Source: Sulfobacillus acidophilus (GTDB taxonomy: Bacteria; Bacillota; Sulfobacillia; Sulfobacillales; Sulfobacillaceae). From it: a stretch of 46,380 bases of DNA. A program made the position numbers and the translations under genes. The stretch's first letter is position 1, and each line of letters starts with the position of its first letter. The notes under the pieces were generated by a model. It ran no database searches. It worked only from the letters and a program-made list of their open reading frames with translations, and was not told the origin of the DNA. The stretch covers positions 1-46,380 of the forward strand of contig PXYV01000055.1 of the NCBI GenBank assembly GCA_003023745.1, in the 5' to 3' direction. Positions 1 to 7,906 of the stretch are shown here, piece by piece.

Positions 1-133
1 CGCGGGCGTCTTCTAACATCCGCATCAAAGGTTCATCCGGGGTGATCTCCAGCACTCACTGCAAGCGCTCCAAATCCCCCAGGGGTTGCATCTCTTCCCA
101 TGAAAAGAACTTGAGTTGTGGTATAATCGCCAT
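1..133 (-). pseudogene. Transposase N-terminal fragment, interrupted by a stop codon and cut by the window edge
   Basis: Reading leftward from the ATG at 133, the first 25 residues start MAIIPQLKFFSWEEMQ and continue PLGDLERLQ. This resembles the start of a family of Firmicute DDE transposases that open with MAIIPQ and a GDLERL motif. A TGA at 56-58 ends the frame. The same frame then resumes past the stop with LEITPDEPLMRMLEDAR, which is the expected continuation of that family (PDE.LMR.LE). A single C-to-T change in a CGA codon would explain the stop. The rest lies outside the window. The family call is from memory of the N-terminal motif; the in-frame stop is directly visible. Confidence 0.6.
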
Positions 134-267
134 GACGGGCACGTTCCTTCGAAATGGTTTAGCTGATCACTTCCATTTTACCAGGGCACGCCCGTTTTTT
201 GGCGCCGTGATGCCATTTTCTCCAAATAGGCGCCGCTGGGGTCAAATTCCCCCATCCAAGCCCGGCC

Positions 268-1209
268 ATGCCTTGCAAGGCGCATGATTCCATCCAAGAT
301 TGGGGTAAAGTTTTTTCAGCCCCAGCGTCAATCCCAATCAGAATGCGGTGTCTAACACAGCGCAAAAAGCTCTATCGGCAGCGATGGCCTAACGGATTTA
401 CCTGCTCCAAGTGTCAAGGAACCAAGTGCTGGACGGTTCACCGGTCCGGACGGACCGGCACTTTGTATGAATACAGTGCTTGTGGACATCAAGATTCGAT
501 CACGGCCGGAACGATTTTTCATCGCACAAAAGTACCTTTGCGCGTGTGGTTTGTAGCCATTTTCCTGATCGCGGTCCATAAAGGGGGAACATCGGCTCTC
601 GCGCTAAGCCGAGAACTGGGGTTACGGTATGCCACCGCCTGGTTATTGCATCATAAGATTCCGTTGGCTATGACCGATCGCAATGCGCAGTACCAGTTGG
701 GCGGATTGGTGGAACTCGACGACGCCTATTTTGGAGGAGTCAGTCATGGTGCTGGAAAACGGGGCCGCGGGACGGCCCAAGATTCGGTGGTCATCGGGGT
801 GAGTTTGAACGAAAAAGACCATCCTCAGTCTGTTTTTTTGGAAGCCGTCGAGTCTGTAAAGAAGGAAACGGGGTTGGACGTGCTGAAACGTCGGGTCGAG
901 CCGTACGGGGTGTGGTTGAGTGATGGCGCGGACATCTATGCGGCCGGAGCGAAAGCCCATGAAGCGGATCATCGGGTCACGTTGAGCACTGATCCCGAGG
1001 CGCCCGAGGTTTTTCACTGGGTCAATACGGTGATTAGTCTAGCGAAAACGTTTATTGATGGCACCTATCACGGGCGCGGACGCGCCCGGCGCCAGCTCTA
1101 TTTGGAAGAATTCACCTACCGCTTGAATCGCTGGCATATGGGGACGCGGATTGCAGATCGCTTGCTTGTGGCTTGCCTGAGCAGCCGGCCGCCCCCGAAC
1201 GCGACCTAA
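268..1209 (+). CDS. IS1595-family (ISXO2-like) transposase
   Basis: This 313-residue protein has the two-part layout of IS1595-type transposases. An N-terminal zinc ribbon spans about residues 41-80 (WPNGFTCSKC, then YEYSACGHQ). A DDE/DDN-type catalytic domain follows, with VELDDAYFGG at about 148-157, LSDGADIY at about 217-224, and HWVNTVISLAKTF then YHGRGRARR and YLEEFTYRLNRW at about 250-289. One zinc-ribbon cysteine is replaced by tyrosine (YEYSAC instead of Y.C..C), so metal binding may be impaired. I could not find terminal inverted repeats with confidence, so the element's borders are not called. It lies between the broken transposase on the left and the oxidase operon on the right. 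The ORF is complete, so transposition activity is possible. Confidence 0.88.
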   Translation: MPCKAHDSIQDWGKVFSAPASIPIRMRCLTQRKKLYRQRWPNGFTCSKCQGTKCWTVHRSGRTGTLYEYSACGHQDSITAGTIFHRTKVPLRVWFVAIFLIAVHKGGTSALALSRELGLRYATAWLLHHKIPLAMTDRNAQYQLGGLVELDDAYFGGVSHGAGKRGRGTAQDSVVIGVSLNEKDHPQSVFLEAVESVKKETGLDVLKRRVEPYGVWLSDGADIYAAGAKAHEADHRVTLSTDPEAPEVFHWVNTVISLAKTFIDGTYHGRGRARRQLYLEEFTYRLNRWHMGTRIADRLLVACLSSRPPPNAT

Positions 1210-1331
1210 CTTAGGCGACCGAGCCCGATGGGTTATGTTCCCACGAATAACTCCCTTCTTTCCGCGGACGACTCCGTGGGATTGGGGAAGTTGCGTCGGT
1301 ACAGCTTATCGCCGACGCCAAGCCACTGCTA

Positions 1332-1346
1332 TGACACTCAGTGTCA
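1332..1346. promoter_or_regulatory. 15-bp perfect palindrome, candidate operator upstream of the quinol oxidase operon
   Basis: TGACACT-C-AGTGTCA is a perfect 7-bp dyad with a 1-bp centre. It lies about 36 bp upstream of the candidate -35 box at 1382 and about 300 bp upstream of the cyoA-like start. Its size and symmetry fit a dimeric helix-turn-helix regulator. The regulator is not identified. Confidence 0.45.
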
Positions 1347-1381
1347 CATTACCAGGAAAATCCCCGCAGAATTTCGATCGA

Positions 1382-1409
1382 TTGCCTATCTAATCTATAG
1401 GCCTATAAT
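1382..1409 (+). promoter_or_regulatory. Candidate sigma-A promoter for the quinol oxidase operon
   Basis: TTGCCT at 1382-1387 and a perfect TATAAT at 1404-1409 are separated by 16 bp. No gene lies between here and the oxidase operon start at 1642, so a leader of about 225 nt is implied. The only other gene nearby is the IS1595-type transposase, which ends at 1209. Confidence 0.5.
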
Positions 1410-1414
1410 CGTAC

Positions 1415-1437
1415 CTAAACTTATGTTTAGTAAGTTT
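1415..1437. promoter_or_regulatory. Two overlapping inverted repeats at the expected transcription start
   Basis: CTAAAC-TTAT-GTTTAG (1415-1430) is nested with AAACTTA-N7-TAAGTTT (1417-1437). Both begin 6-8 bp after the TATAAT at 1404-1409, where a repressor would block initiation. They may be one operator with alternative pairing. No ligand or regulator can be named from the sequence. Confidence 0.4.
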
Positions 1438-1641
1438 TCTGGAGGCCGCGCCCTGCAACCTGACTTATCTAGGGATGTATGATCCATTAACCCGCATGAC
1501 GGGTTCCTATACGCCGCCGTTCGCCTCATTCTGGCAGGATATTCCTCCCTATGGGTAAAGATTAGAGGCACAGACAGGGCGTGTATAGCTCGCGGGTCAA
1601 TCCGCCATTCTAGCTCCAGAGATTTTGGGAGGAATGGGGAT

Positions 1642-2502
1642 ATGCCGCCTGTCAAAATGAAAAAACCCTTAATGGCTGCAATCGGATTAGGCCTCAGCGG
1701 CTGCGGGGCTGACTATTCGGTTTTTCATCCGGCCGGCCCGGTCGCCCAATCCGAGTTAAATGCCGTCGTAATCAGTACCATCGTCGTGGCTGTCATTATC
1801 TTCTTGATTTGGGGGCTTTGGCTTTATGTGCTCATCCGCTTTCGCGATACCCCGCGCAATCATGCCCCGTATCGCCCCAACTGGCGCCAAAGCCGACCCT
1901 TGGAGATTGCCATTTTTGCGTTGCCGGTGGCCGCTTTGCTGGTCTTAGCAGTGCCAACCGTGAAAAAGACCTATGCTCTGGCCCATGTTCCGAGTCGTCA
2001 TCCGTTAGTGGTCGATGTGACCTCTTTAGACTACAAATGGGTATTTCAGTACCCGCGCCAACACATTGCCACCGTCAATTACTTCTACATTCCCATTGGG
2101 CGACCTGTCCTGTTTCAACTCACCGCGCACTCTCCCATGACCGCGCTGTGGGCGCCCAATCTGGGCGGGATGGAATATGCCATGCCCAACCGCGTCCTGC
2201 CGCTATGGCTTGAAGCCACCCGCACGGGCACATTTCTCGGACGCAATGCCAACTATAACGGAATCGATTATTGGTGTATGACGTTTCTGGTCCATGCCGT
2301 TTCACCGCTCCGCTTCACGCGGTGGGTGAAGCGGATCCAAACAACCAAACCATCTTTGACCGTCGCCGATTGGCGCCAATTATCCCGCCACACGGTCGCC
2401 GCGCCTCAGGCCTATTCCAATTACCCTGCCGACACGTTCCCGGAAAAGCCAACTCAGTTTACGGTTCGGGGGCTATACTACGTCCCCACCCATAAGCCCT
2501 AA
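1642..2502 (+). CDS. cyoA: Cytochrome o-type quinol oxidase subunit II (CyoA-like lipoprotein)
   Basis: Subunit II of a heme-copper quinol oxidase, on the outer face of the membrane beside the catalytic subunit. The N-terminus carries a lipobox LSGC (Cys at residue 21), so it is probably a lipoprotein. Two membrane helices follow (about 42-64 and 90-108), then a cupredoxin-like domain with LDYKWVFQYP and NYNGIDYWCMTF. The cytochrome c oxidase CuA motif (CxxxCxxxH with its Glu and Met) is absent; only one Cys remains in that loop. That points to quinol, not cytochrome c, as electron donor. GGGAGG lies just upstream of this ATG; an internal ATG at 1657 is an alternative. It is the first gene of a four-gene operon with B, C and D. 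Confidence 0.88.
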   Translation: MPPVKMKKPLMAAIGLGLSGCGADYSVFHPAGPVAQSELNAVVISTIVVAVIIFLIWGLWLYVLIRFRDTPRNHAPYRPNWRQSRPLEIAIFALPVAALLVLAVPTVKKTYALAHVPSRHPLVVDVTSLDYKWVFQYPRQHIATVNYFYIPIGRPVLFQLTAHSPMTALWAPNLGGMEYAMPNRVLPLWLEATRTGTFLGRNANYNGIDYWCMTFLVHAVSPLRFTRWVKRIQTTKPSLTVADWRQLSRHTVAAPQAYSNYPADTFPEKPTQFTVRGLYYVPTHKP

Positions 2503-2524
2503 AACGCACAAGGAGTCGTTGTCT

Positions 2525-4504
2525 ATGAAGGCATGGGCCATCCATCTGATGAAATTACTGTTCCCGCCGCGCGTCTTGTTGCCCGATATTATCGGCATCG
2601 ATATTGGGCTGACAATTGCCGCTCTGGCGCTGTTGGTGTATTTGACCAAAACACACCGTTGGGGATGGCTCTGGCGAGAATGGCTGACCACGGTCGACCA
2701 TAAGCGCATCGGCATTATGTATTTAATTGCCGCACTCATCATGCTCTTTCGCGGTGGTGTCGACGCGCTCATGATTCGCACGCAGTTGATTGGTCCGCAC
2801 GAGCATTTTATGGGAATTCAACAGTACGACGAGGTGTTCACCACCCACGGCACCGTCATGATTTTCTTCATGGCCATGCCGTTAGTCATTGCCCTATTTA
2901 ATGTGGCCGTGCCGCTCATGATCGGAGCCCGCGACGTAGCCTTCCCGCGCTTAAACGCCATTAGTTTTTGGCTGTTTGCGGTCGGCGCGATTTTGCTGAA
3001 TGTGTCGTTTTCCATTGGCGGATCGCCGGATGCCGGATGGACATCATATGCGCCGTATTCCGAGCTTGCCTTTGATCCCGGGGTGGGCGAAAACTATTTT
3101 CTGCTGTCGTTGCAAGTCGCCGGCATCGGCACCATTGCCACGGCTGTCAACTTTCTCGTCACGGTGTTACGCCTGCGCGCGCCAGGCATGTCGTTATCCA
3201 AGATGCCCGTGTTCGCCTGGTCTGCCCTGATCACCTCCTCCCTCATCCTCTTTGCATTTCCTCCCCTGACCGTGGCCATGGGCCTAACCATGCTGGACCG
3301 TCTATTTCACGCATCGTTCTTCACGGTATCCCATCAAGGGATGCCCATGATGTACGTCAACCTCTTTTGGATCTTTGGCCACCCCGAGGTTTACATTCTC
3401 ATCATGCCGGCATTCGGCATTTTTTCGGAGGTCGTCCCCACCTTTTCACGAAAAGCCCTGTTTGGCTATGACGCCATGGTCGTGTCGTTGCTGGCTATCT
3501 CCTTCTTAAGTTATGGGGTGTGGGTGCATCATTTCTTTGAAATGGGAGCCGGCCCTACCGTCAACGTGTTTTTCGGCCTCTCGACCATGTTAATTGCGAT
3601 TCCCACCGGGGTCAAAATGTTCAACTGGATTTTCACGATGTGGGGAGGTCGCATTCGTCTCACCGTGCCCATGTTGTGGCAACTATCGTTTATTCCCACC
3701 TTTGTGGTTGGCGGCGCGACCGGCGTCATGCTGGCGGTCGTACCAGGCGATTATCAATACCACAACACCTACTTCTTAATCGCCCACTTTCACAATGTCA
3801 TTGTCGGCGGAACGGTTTTCGGCCTGTTGTCGGGCATGTACTATTGGTGGTCCAAAATGTTTGGCTGGCAGCTAAACCAGCGTCAGGGCACCTGGGCGTT
3901 CGCTTTTTTCTTTGCCGGATTTTGGCTCACCTTCATGCCCCAGTACTTTCTCGGATTCATGGGAATGGTGCGGCGCATGGGCACGTATCCGGCAGGGCTG
4001 GGATGGACCGCATTTAATTTCTGGTCCACCATCGGATCCTATCTCATGGCAATCGGCTTTCTTATCATGGTGTACAACATTGTCTGGAGCCGTATGCATC
4101 CCAACTGGGATACGACCGGCGATCCTTGGGACGGCCGCACATTAGAATGGTCATTGCCATCACCGGCACCGATCTATAACTTTGCCCGCATTCCCGTAGT
4201 GCATGAGCGCGACGCCTGGTGGGAGATGAAACTCCAGGACCGCACCGACGAGGTAAAAATTTCGGTGGATTCGGTCGAACCGATACACCTCCCTAAAAAC
4301 TCCCCGATGCCCATTATTCTTGGGTTGGCCTTTCTCGTCGGCTCGATCGGCATGGTTTTTTCCTGGTTTTGGCTGGCCATTTTAGGTGCGCTCGGCATTG
4401 TGGCTGACTTGGCCTACGGTTCGTTTGCCGACCAGACCGAAATAACGCTGGACCCGCACTATATCATTGAGACCGAATCGGCCTTGGGGAGGCTTCAATC
4501 ATGA
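2525..4504 (+). CDS. cyoB: Quinol oxidase subunit I (CyoB-like heme-copper oxidase)
   Basis: Catalytic subunit that reduces oxygen to water with electrons from quinol and pumps protons. Key residues sit two positions from those I recall for E. coli CyoB: His108 (TTHGTVM, low-spin heme), the CuB site His286 with Tyr290 (GHPEVY), His335-His336 (WVHHFF), the K-channel Lys364 (PTGVKMFNW), and heme ligands His421 and His423 (AHFHN). The D-channel entrance RDVAFP is present. In the quinol-site region, the residue matching E. coli His98 is Gln100 and the one matching Gln101 is Glu103, so quinone contacts may differ. The start is ATG 2525, 9 nt after AAGGAG; a TTG at 2519 is too close to that site. 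The stop overlaps the next gene by 4 bp. Confidence 0.95.
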   Translation: MKAWAIHLMKLLFPPRVLLPDIIGIDIGLTIAALALLVYLTKTHRWGWLWREWLTTVDHKRIGIMYLIAALIMLFRGGVDALMIRTQLIGPHEHFMGIQQYDEVFTTHGTVMIFFMAMPLVIALFNVAVPLMIGARDVAFPRLNAISFWLFAVGAILLNVSFSIGGSPDAGWTSYAPYSELAFDPGVGENYFLLSLQVAGIGTIATAVNFLVTVLRLRAPGMSLSKMPVFAWSALITSSLILFAFPPLTVAMGLTMLDRLFHASFFTVSHQGMPMMYVNLFWIFGHPEVYILIMPAFGIFSEVVPTFSRKALFGYDAMVVSLLAISFLSYGVWVHHFFEMGAGPTVNVFFGLSTMLIAIPTGVKMFNWIFTMWGGRIRLTVPMLWQLSFIPTFVVGGATGVMLAVVPGDYQYHNTYFLIAHFHNVIVGGTVFGLLSGMYYWWSKMFGWQLNQRQGTWAFAFFFAGFWLTFMPQYFLGFMGMVRRMGTYPAGLGWTAFNFWSTIGSYLMAIGFLIMVYNIVWSRMHPNWDTTGDPWDGRTLEWSLPSPAPIYNFARIPVVHERDAWWEMKLQDRTDEVKISVDSVEPIHLPKNSPMPIILGLAFLVGSIGMVFSWFWLAILGALGIVADLAYGSFADQTEITLDPHYIIETESALGRLQS

Positions 4505-5097
4505 GCACGCCAACCACATTGCCCAAAGAATTTCAAGACCAACAAGAAAGCATTCGCATCATGGGGTTTTGGGTCTTTCTGGCCACCGACGTTGCCCTCT
4601 TCGGCTGCCTCTTTTCCGTGTATGCGGTGTTTCGAAGCCGCGTGGCACTGGGGCCCACCCCTCATCAAATCTTCAGCTTAGGTCCAGTATTGCTCGAAAC
4701 CCTCATTTTGCTGACCTCTAGCTTTACGATAAGTCTCAGTCTATTCGCCGCTCGCCGCGATCGCCTCAAACCCGCTCTTTATTGCCTTATCCTCACTTTA
4801 TTGCTCGGAGCCAGTTTTGTGACCTTGGAAATTCGGGAGTTTAGCCATGACGTGATGGCGGGACACACCTGGCACCAAAGCGCCTTTCTTTCCGCGTTTT
4901 TTACACTGGTCGGAACTCACGGCAGTCACGTCACGTTTGGGGTGGTTTGGGCCATTATGTTGTCCATGCAGTTAGCTCTGCGCGGGCTGACCGTCATCAA
5001 CCGCCGCAAGCTCTATACGTTCGCACTGTATTGGCATTTTCTCGACATTGTCTGGATCTTTCTCTTTTCCATCGTGTATCTCACAGGCATCGCCTGA
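4501..5097 (+). CDS. cyoC: Quinol oxidase subunit III (CyoC-like)
   Basis: Membrane protein of 198 residues with five apparent helices and the subunit III landmarks FWVFLATDVALFG near residue 25, the acidic LEIREF near 105, HxxHVTFGVVW near 140 and YWHFLDIVWIFLF at about 178-190. Subunit III stabilises proton uptake in heme-copper oxidases and has no redox centre. Its ATG overlaps the stop of subunit I (ATGA), indicating translational coupling. The start is fixed by this overlap and by homologous length (about 200 residues). Confidence 0.92.
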   Translation: MSTPTTLPKEFQDQQESIRIMGFWVFLATDVALFGCLFSVYAVFRSRVALGPTPHQIFSLGPVLLETLILLTSSFTISLSLFAARRDRLKPALYCLILTLLLGASFVTLEIREFSHDVMAGHTWHQSAFLSAFFTLVGTHGSHVTFGVVWAIMLSMQLALRGLTVINRRKLYTFALYWHFLDIVWIFLFSIVYLTGIA

Positions 5098-5118
5098 TTT
5101 TGATTGACGGAGGTATTC

Positions 5119-5493
5119 ATGCAGATGGAGCGCGACATATCGCACGTCCCCACCGGGCGAGGGGATGAAGTCGAAATTCATGGTCTGGCCCCTCATCTTC
5201 ACATGACCCGCTTCCCGACCCAGCAAATTATCGGCTACCTGGTCTCGCTCCTCTTAACCCTGTTCGCGTTTGCCCTCGTCGCCTATCATTGGCTGCCCCT
5301 CAATCTGCTGGTAATCGTTGTCGTGTGTCTCGCCTTTGTGCAAGGGGCCATCCAACTGGGAATCTATATGCATTTGCGGGAAGGCCGGGGCACCCTGTGG
5401 CATCTACCGGTGCTGGGACTGGCAGGATTCGTGGGGTTGGGGATTGTCGGGTTTTCAATCTGGATTATGTTGTTCAAGTCAGGGGTTTCCTAA
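5119..5493 (+). CDS. cyoD: Quinol oxidase subunit IV (CyoD-like)
   Basis: Small subunit of 124 residues with three membrane helices. It has the subunit IV signature around IQLGIYMHLREG (about 79-90) and the short hydrophobic tail typical of CyoD/COX4 proteins. It probably helps assemble the CuB site. The ATG at 5119 is preceded by GGAGG at 5110-5114; a TTG at 5104 would lie upstream of that site. No heme O synthase (cyoE) follows, so that enzyme must be encoded elsewhere. The stop codon overlaps the stop of the convergent gene on the other strand. Confidence 0.88.
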   Translation: MQMERDISHVPTGRGDEVEIHGLAPHLHMTRFPTQQIIGYLVSLLLTLFAFALVAYHWLPLNLLVIVVVCLAFVQGAIQLGIYMHLREGRGTLWHLPVLGLAGFVGLGIVGFSIWIMLFKSGVS

Positions 5494-5837
5494 GCTAAAA
5501 GGTGGTCTGGCACAGCGAACTCGAAGAGTCCGCTTACTATGGCTGTCCCTAGGGCTAATACGGTGTCGGGGGCCATGTGATAGGCGAATCGAGACACCAA
5601 GAAGTAATATACCTCAATCAATATCCCCGTCACGGCAAACTGCACCATGGCCTGTGACCCGCGATTTTTTAGGGGCAGCACGTACCTTAACAGCAACATA
5701 GCGGCCAGCGCAGCCGCAATGCCTAAAGACACCATCGCCCAAATCCCGGTCTTCGTGGAAAGTGGGACAATGCCCTGACCAACCCAAATCGCCAACGCAA
5801 CCAGAACAACCCGAACCAAGCCCCGTAAAATCGTCAT
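5490..5837 (-). CDS. Small integral membrane protein of unknown function
   Basis: A 115-residue protein made almost entirely of four hydrophobic helices (about 4-22, 29-50, 63-80 and 92-108), separated by short charged turns such as LPLKNRGSQ. I do not recognise the family. The start ATG at 5837 is supported by GGAGAGGATG just upstream; longer in-frame readings begin in sequence that does not look coding. It runs convergently to the oxidase operon and the two stop codons overlap, leaving no room for a separate terminator. A link with the oxidase is possible but not shown. Confidence 0.6.
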   Translation of the reverse strand: MTILRGLVRVVLVALAIWVGQGIVPLSTKTGIWAMVSLGIAAALAAMLLLRYVLPLKNRGSQAMVQFAVTGILIEVYYFLVSRFAYHMAPDTVLALGTAIVSGLFEFAVPDHLLA

Positions 5838-6122
5838 GACATCATCCTCTCCCCGTAGTGTGAGGAGAGGCGCACGAAATATACGAAGCGCGAATCCGTC
5901 ACACGTGTTTGAGGAGATTGAGGGCGGCATTGAAGCGGGATGCCCGTTAAGAGCGCGAACGATATATCGAGCTGTTATGCGCGCGCGACCGCCTCTCGCT
6001 CGGCTCATTAGAACCTCATTCCTCGGGGCGGCTTTTCCTCCAATCCCCCCAAGCATCGTATGCCCAATTGAGAGGTCAATCTCGGTGCCTATGTGCCACG
6101 ATGAATGGCATCCGTCCGACTG

Positions 6123-6758
6123 TTAGCGCGGATCGCCAAACAGTTCCGGCCGCACAGTCTTCATCACCTTGGAAACCTCGATGTCTTGTGGAATATCCGA
6201 TGAGCCCAGCATCTCAGCGATATTCCGAAAATCGACATCCTTACGATTCTGGCTCATCTTAGCCGCCGCTTCAATGCGCGCCACATCCACTGCCAACCCC
6301 ACAATGCCGCGCATCTGTTGGCGGCGAAAGTCCTCAGTCAGTGTATGCCACAGCCGGGCATTGGGCCGCCCATTTTCATATCGTGCCACTAAATTTTCTA
6401 AGAACACCTCGAGCTGCGCATCATCCATCATCCGGCACGCCCCGTACACATGAATGGCGACATAATTCCACGTCGGCACATTTTGCTCTTGATACCAGGA
6501 CGGCGAAATATACGTGTGAGGTCCCTGAAAGATGACAAGCACCTCGACATTATTCGGGGCCGCCTTCCACATCGGATTATTGCGCGCCACATGACCCTCC
6601 AGCACAAGGCGACCGTCGCGTTCGCGCCATTCCCAGGGCACATGCACGGCAATCGGTTTGTTCCCGTCAGATGCGACCAAGATGCCAAAAGGATACCGAG
6701 TAAGATACTCACTAATTTGGTCGCGGTCCTCGATACGGTAGTAATGAGGAATATACAT
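6123..6758 (-). CDS. PaiB-family FMN-binding protein
   Basis: A 211-residue protein matching the PaiB family (FMN-binding split barrel, named after the Bacillus subtilis protease/sporulation regulator PaiB). Family landmarks are MYIPHYYRIEDRDQI at the start, RYPFGILVASDG at about 20-31, GHVARNNPMWK near 56, the very characteristic GPHTYISPSWY then VPTWNYVAIHVYG at about 80-106, and GIVGLAVDVARIEAAAKMSQNR near 150-171. The start at MYIP is chosen from the family N-terminus, although no good ribosome site precedes it. Upstream in-frame codons give non-family sequence. Members bind flavin; regulatory roles are reported for some. It stands alone, not in an obvious operon. Confidence 0.85.
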   Translation of the reverse strand: MYIPHYYRIEDRDQISEYLTRYPFGILVASDGNKPIAVHVPWEWRERDGRLVLEGHVARNNPMWKAAPNNVEVLVIFQGPHTYISPSWYQEQNVPTWNYVAIHVYGACRMMDDAQLEVFLENLVARYENGRPNARLWHTLTEDFRRQQMRGIVGLAVDVARIEAAAKMSQNRKDVDFRNIAEMLGSSDIPQDIEVSKVMKTVRPELFGDPR

Positions 6759-7245
6759 CTCGGTGTGACGCCCGGTCGACGCAGCGCACAAAACGGGCCG
6801 CCCACGTAACCACGGCACTGACACGACGCTGTCGCGCCGTCGATGCCGCTACCCACCAGGCTTCCTCCCTTCTGCTCAACTATGTACCTCATCGTGTGGT
6901 AACCGCGCGCAGAGGTCAAGGTGTTGGACAGCTTTTCTCATAAATTTATGGATATTGGCAATCTGAGGTCGGATCATCTCCTGCCGCCTCGCCGCGTGAT
7001 TCGGCCTGTTTTCTGCAAAACCTGGTTGAGCGGGCCTCCGAAGCAACTCTGTTGGATTGTGCAAAGGTGGTTGAATCGGCCGCCTCGGTTAGTGACCTCA
7101 TGCACATCCCTCGGGCCGGATAGCGCATGGTTCACATCGTCAAGGAATGGCGTCGATTATTCGTCCAGACTTCCAACATGGCTGCCGGACTCGAGCCGAC
7201 AATCCATCGTAGAATAGTCCGTAAAAGGGCTATTGGGAGTTTTGT

Positions 7246-7578
7246 ATGAGTCGATTCGTGTATCGTGTGCTTGCGCTTCAGCGCATCTTCGAGCGTGAAA
7301 TCGCGCGCTCTGTGGTCAGTCGGGAACGATTATCGAAAGTTACCCGGATGACACACCGCATGCCACTCGCCCAGTAGAGGCATTCCATAATCCTTTACCT
7401 TAAGCACCGAAACAAGCTCAGTTCTTAGTAAAATTGCTGAACTCTATGTCGTAAATTTAGGAATCGATCTACTAGTGATAGGGTGTGGCCGGGACCGTCC
7501 CCTACATGTGGTGATCGCGGATAATCTGCACGATGAGGAGACCATTGTCATTACCGTCTATCAGCCGGACCCGATGCG
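7246..7578 (+). pseudogene. Broken DUF4258-type toxin gene (copy 1)
   Basis: It begins MSRFVYRVLALQRIFEREIARSVV, matching the intact gene at 40479-40201. It then loses frame through a 13-bp deletion after the VV codons, compared with VVESVIQSG in the intact copy. A second lesion, an insertion of about 101 bp near 7371-7471, splits what would encode the SRLVLG region. Downstream sequence matching RPIHVVVADNLHDEETVVI is still recognisable. The stop-start overlap with the antitoxin is also destroyed (ATGA became AGGA). The toxin function should be lost. Confidence 0.85.
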
Positions 7579-7842
7579 ATGGGACGCAAGTTTTTCAAGG
7601 AGGCAGCCAGGACCTGCGTGATTTGCAAGAGCGGAACACCGGAAGCTGGGAAGACCACGGTCACCTTAGCGCGAGGCAAAGCCCTCATCGTCTTTCGCCG
7701 AGTGTCGGCCCGGATTTGCCCCAACTGCGGGGAGACTTATCTCGACGACGGCGTGGTCGACGAATTGTACCATGCCGCTGATCAGGCTGCCAAAGCGGGC
7801 GTGGAAGTCGACGTGCGCGAATTTCATCACGTCTGGGCGTAG
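7579..7842 (+). CDS. YgiT-type zinc-finger antitoxin, orphan copy
   Basis: A small protein with two CxxC knuckles (CVICKSGTPEAGKTTVTL and ICPNCGETYLDD) and a C-terminal helix ending VEVDVREFHH. This is the MqsA/YgiT-type zinc-ribbon antitoxin layout without the DNA-binding domain of full MqsA. It is about 85% identical by eye to the intact partner at 40204-39971. The original ATG has mutated to AGG, so translation must begin at ATG 7579 or at GTG 7618; the latter is 12 nt after AAGGAGG. The reading frame is fully open while its toxin is dead. It may therefore still neutralise the toxin of the second copy, though that is inference. Confidence 0.75.
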   Translation: MGRKFFKEAARTCVICKSGTPEAGKTTVTLARGKALIVFRRVSARICPNCGETYLDDGVVDELYHAADQAAKAGVEVDVREFHHVWA

Positions 7843-7906
7843 CGGGTAACATCAAGTACTGGTGCGTTTATGAGGGTGTATATGCGCTAGCCTGCGCATC
7901 CATAAT

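Larger units (their letters stand above)
7142..7870 (+). repeat. Diverged inverted-orientation copy of the DUF4258/YgiT module (copy 1)
   Basis: From AAGGAATGGCGTCGATT onward this stretch is homologous to the minus strand of 39942-40582, including the promoter region (TAGAAT at about 7211), both genes and some 25 bp after the second stop. Relative to the other copy it carries a 13-bp deletion near 7317, an insertion of about 101 AT-richer bp at about 7371-7471, and loss of the start codon that began the second gene. Copy 1 is the decayed one; the other has both frames open. Confidence 0.85.
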
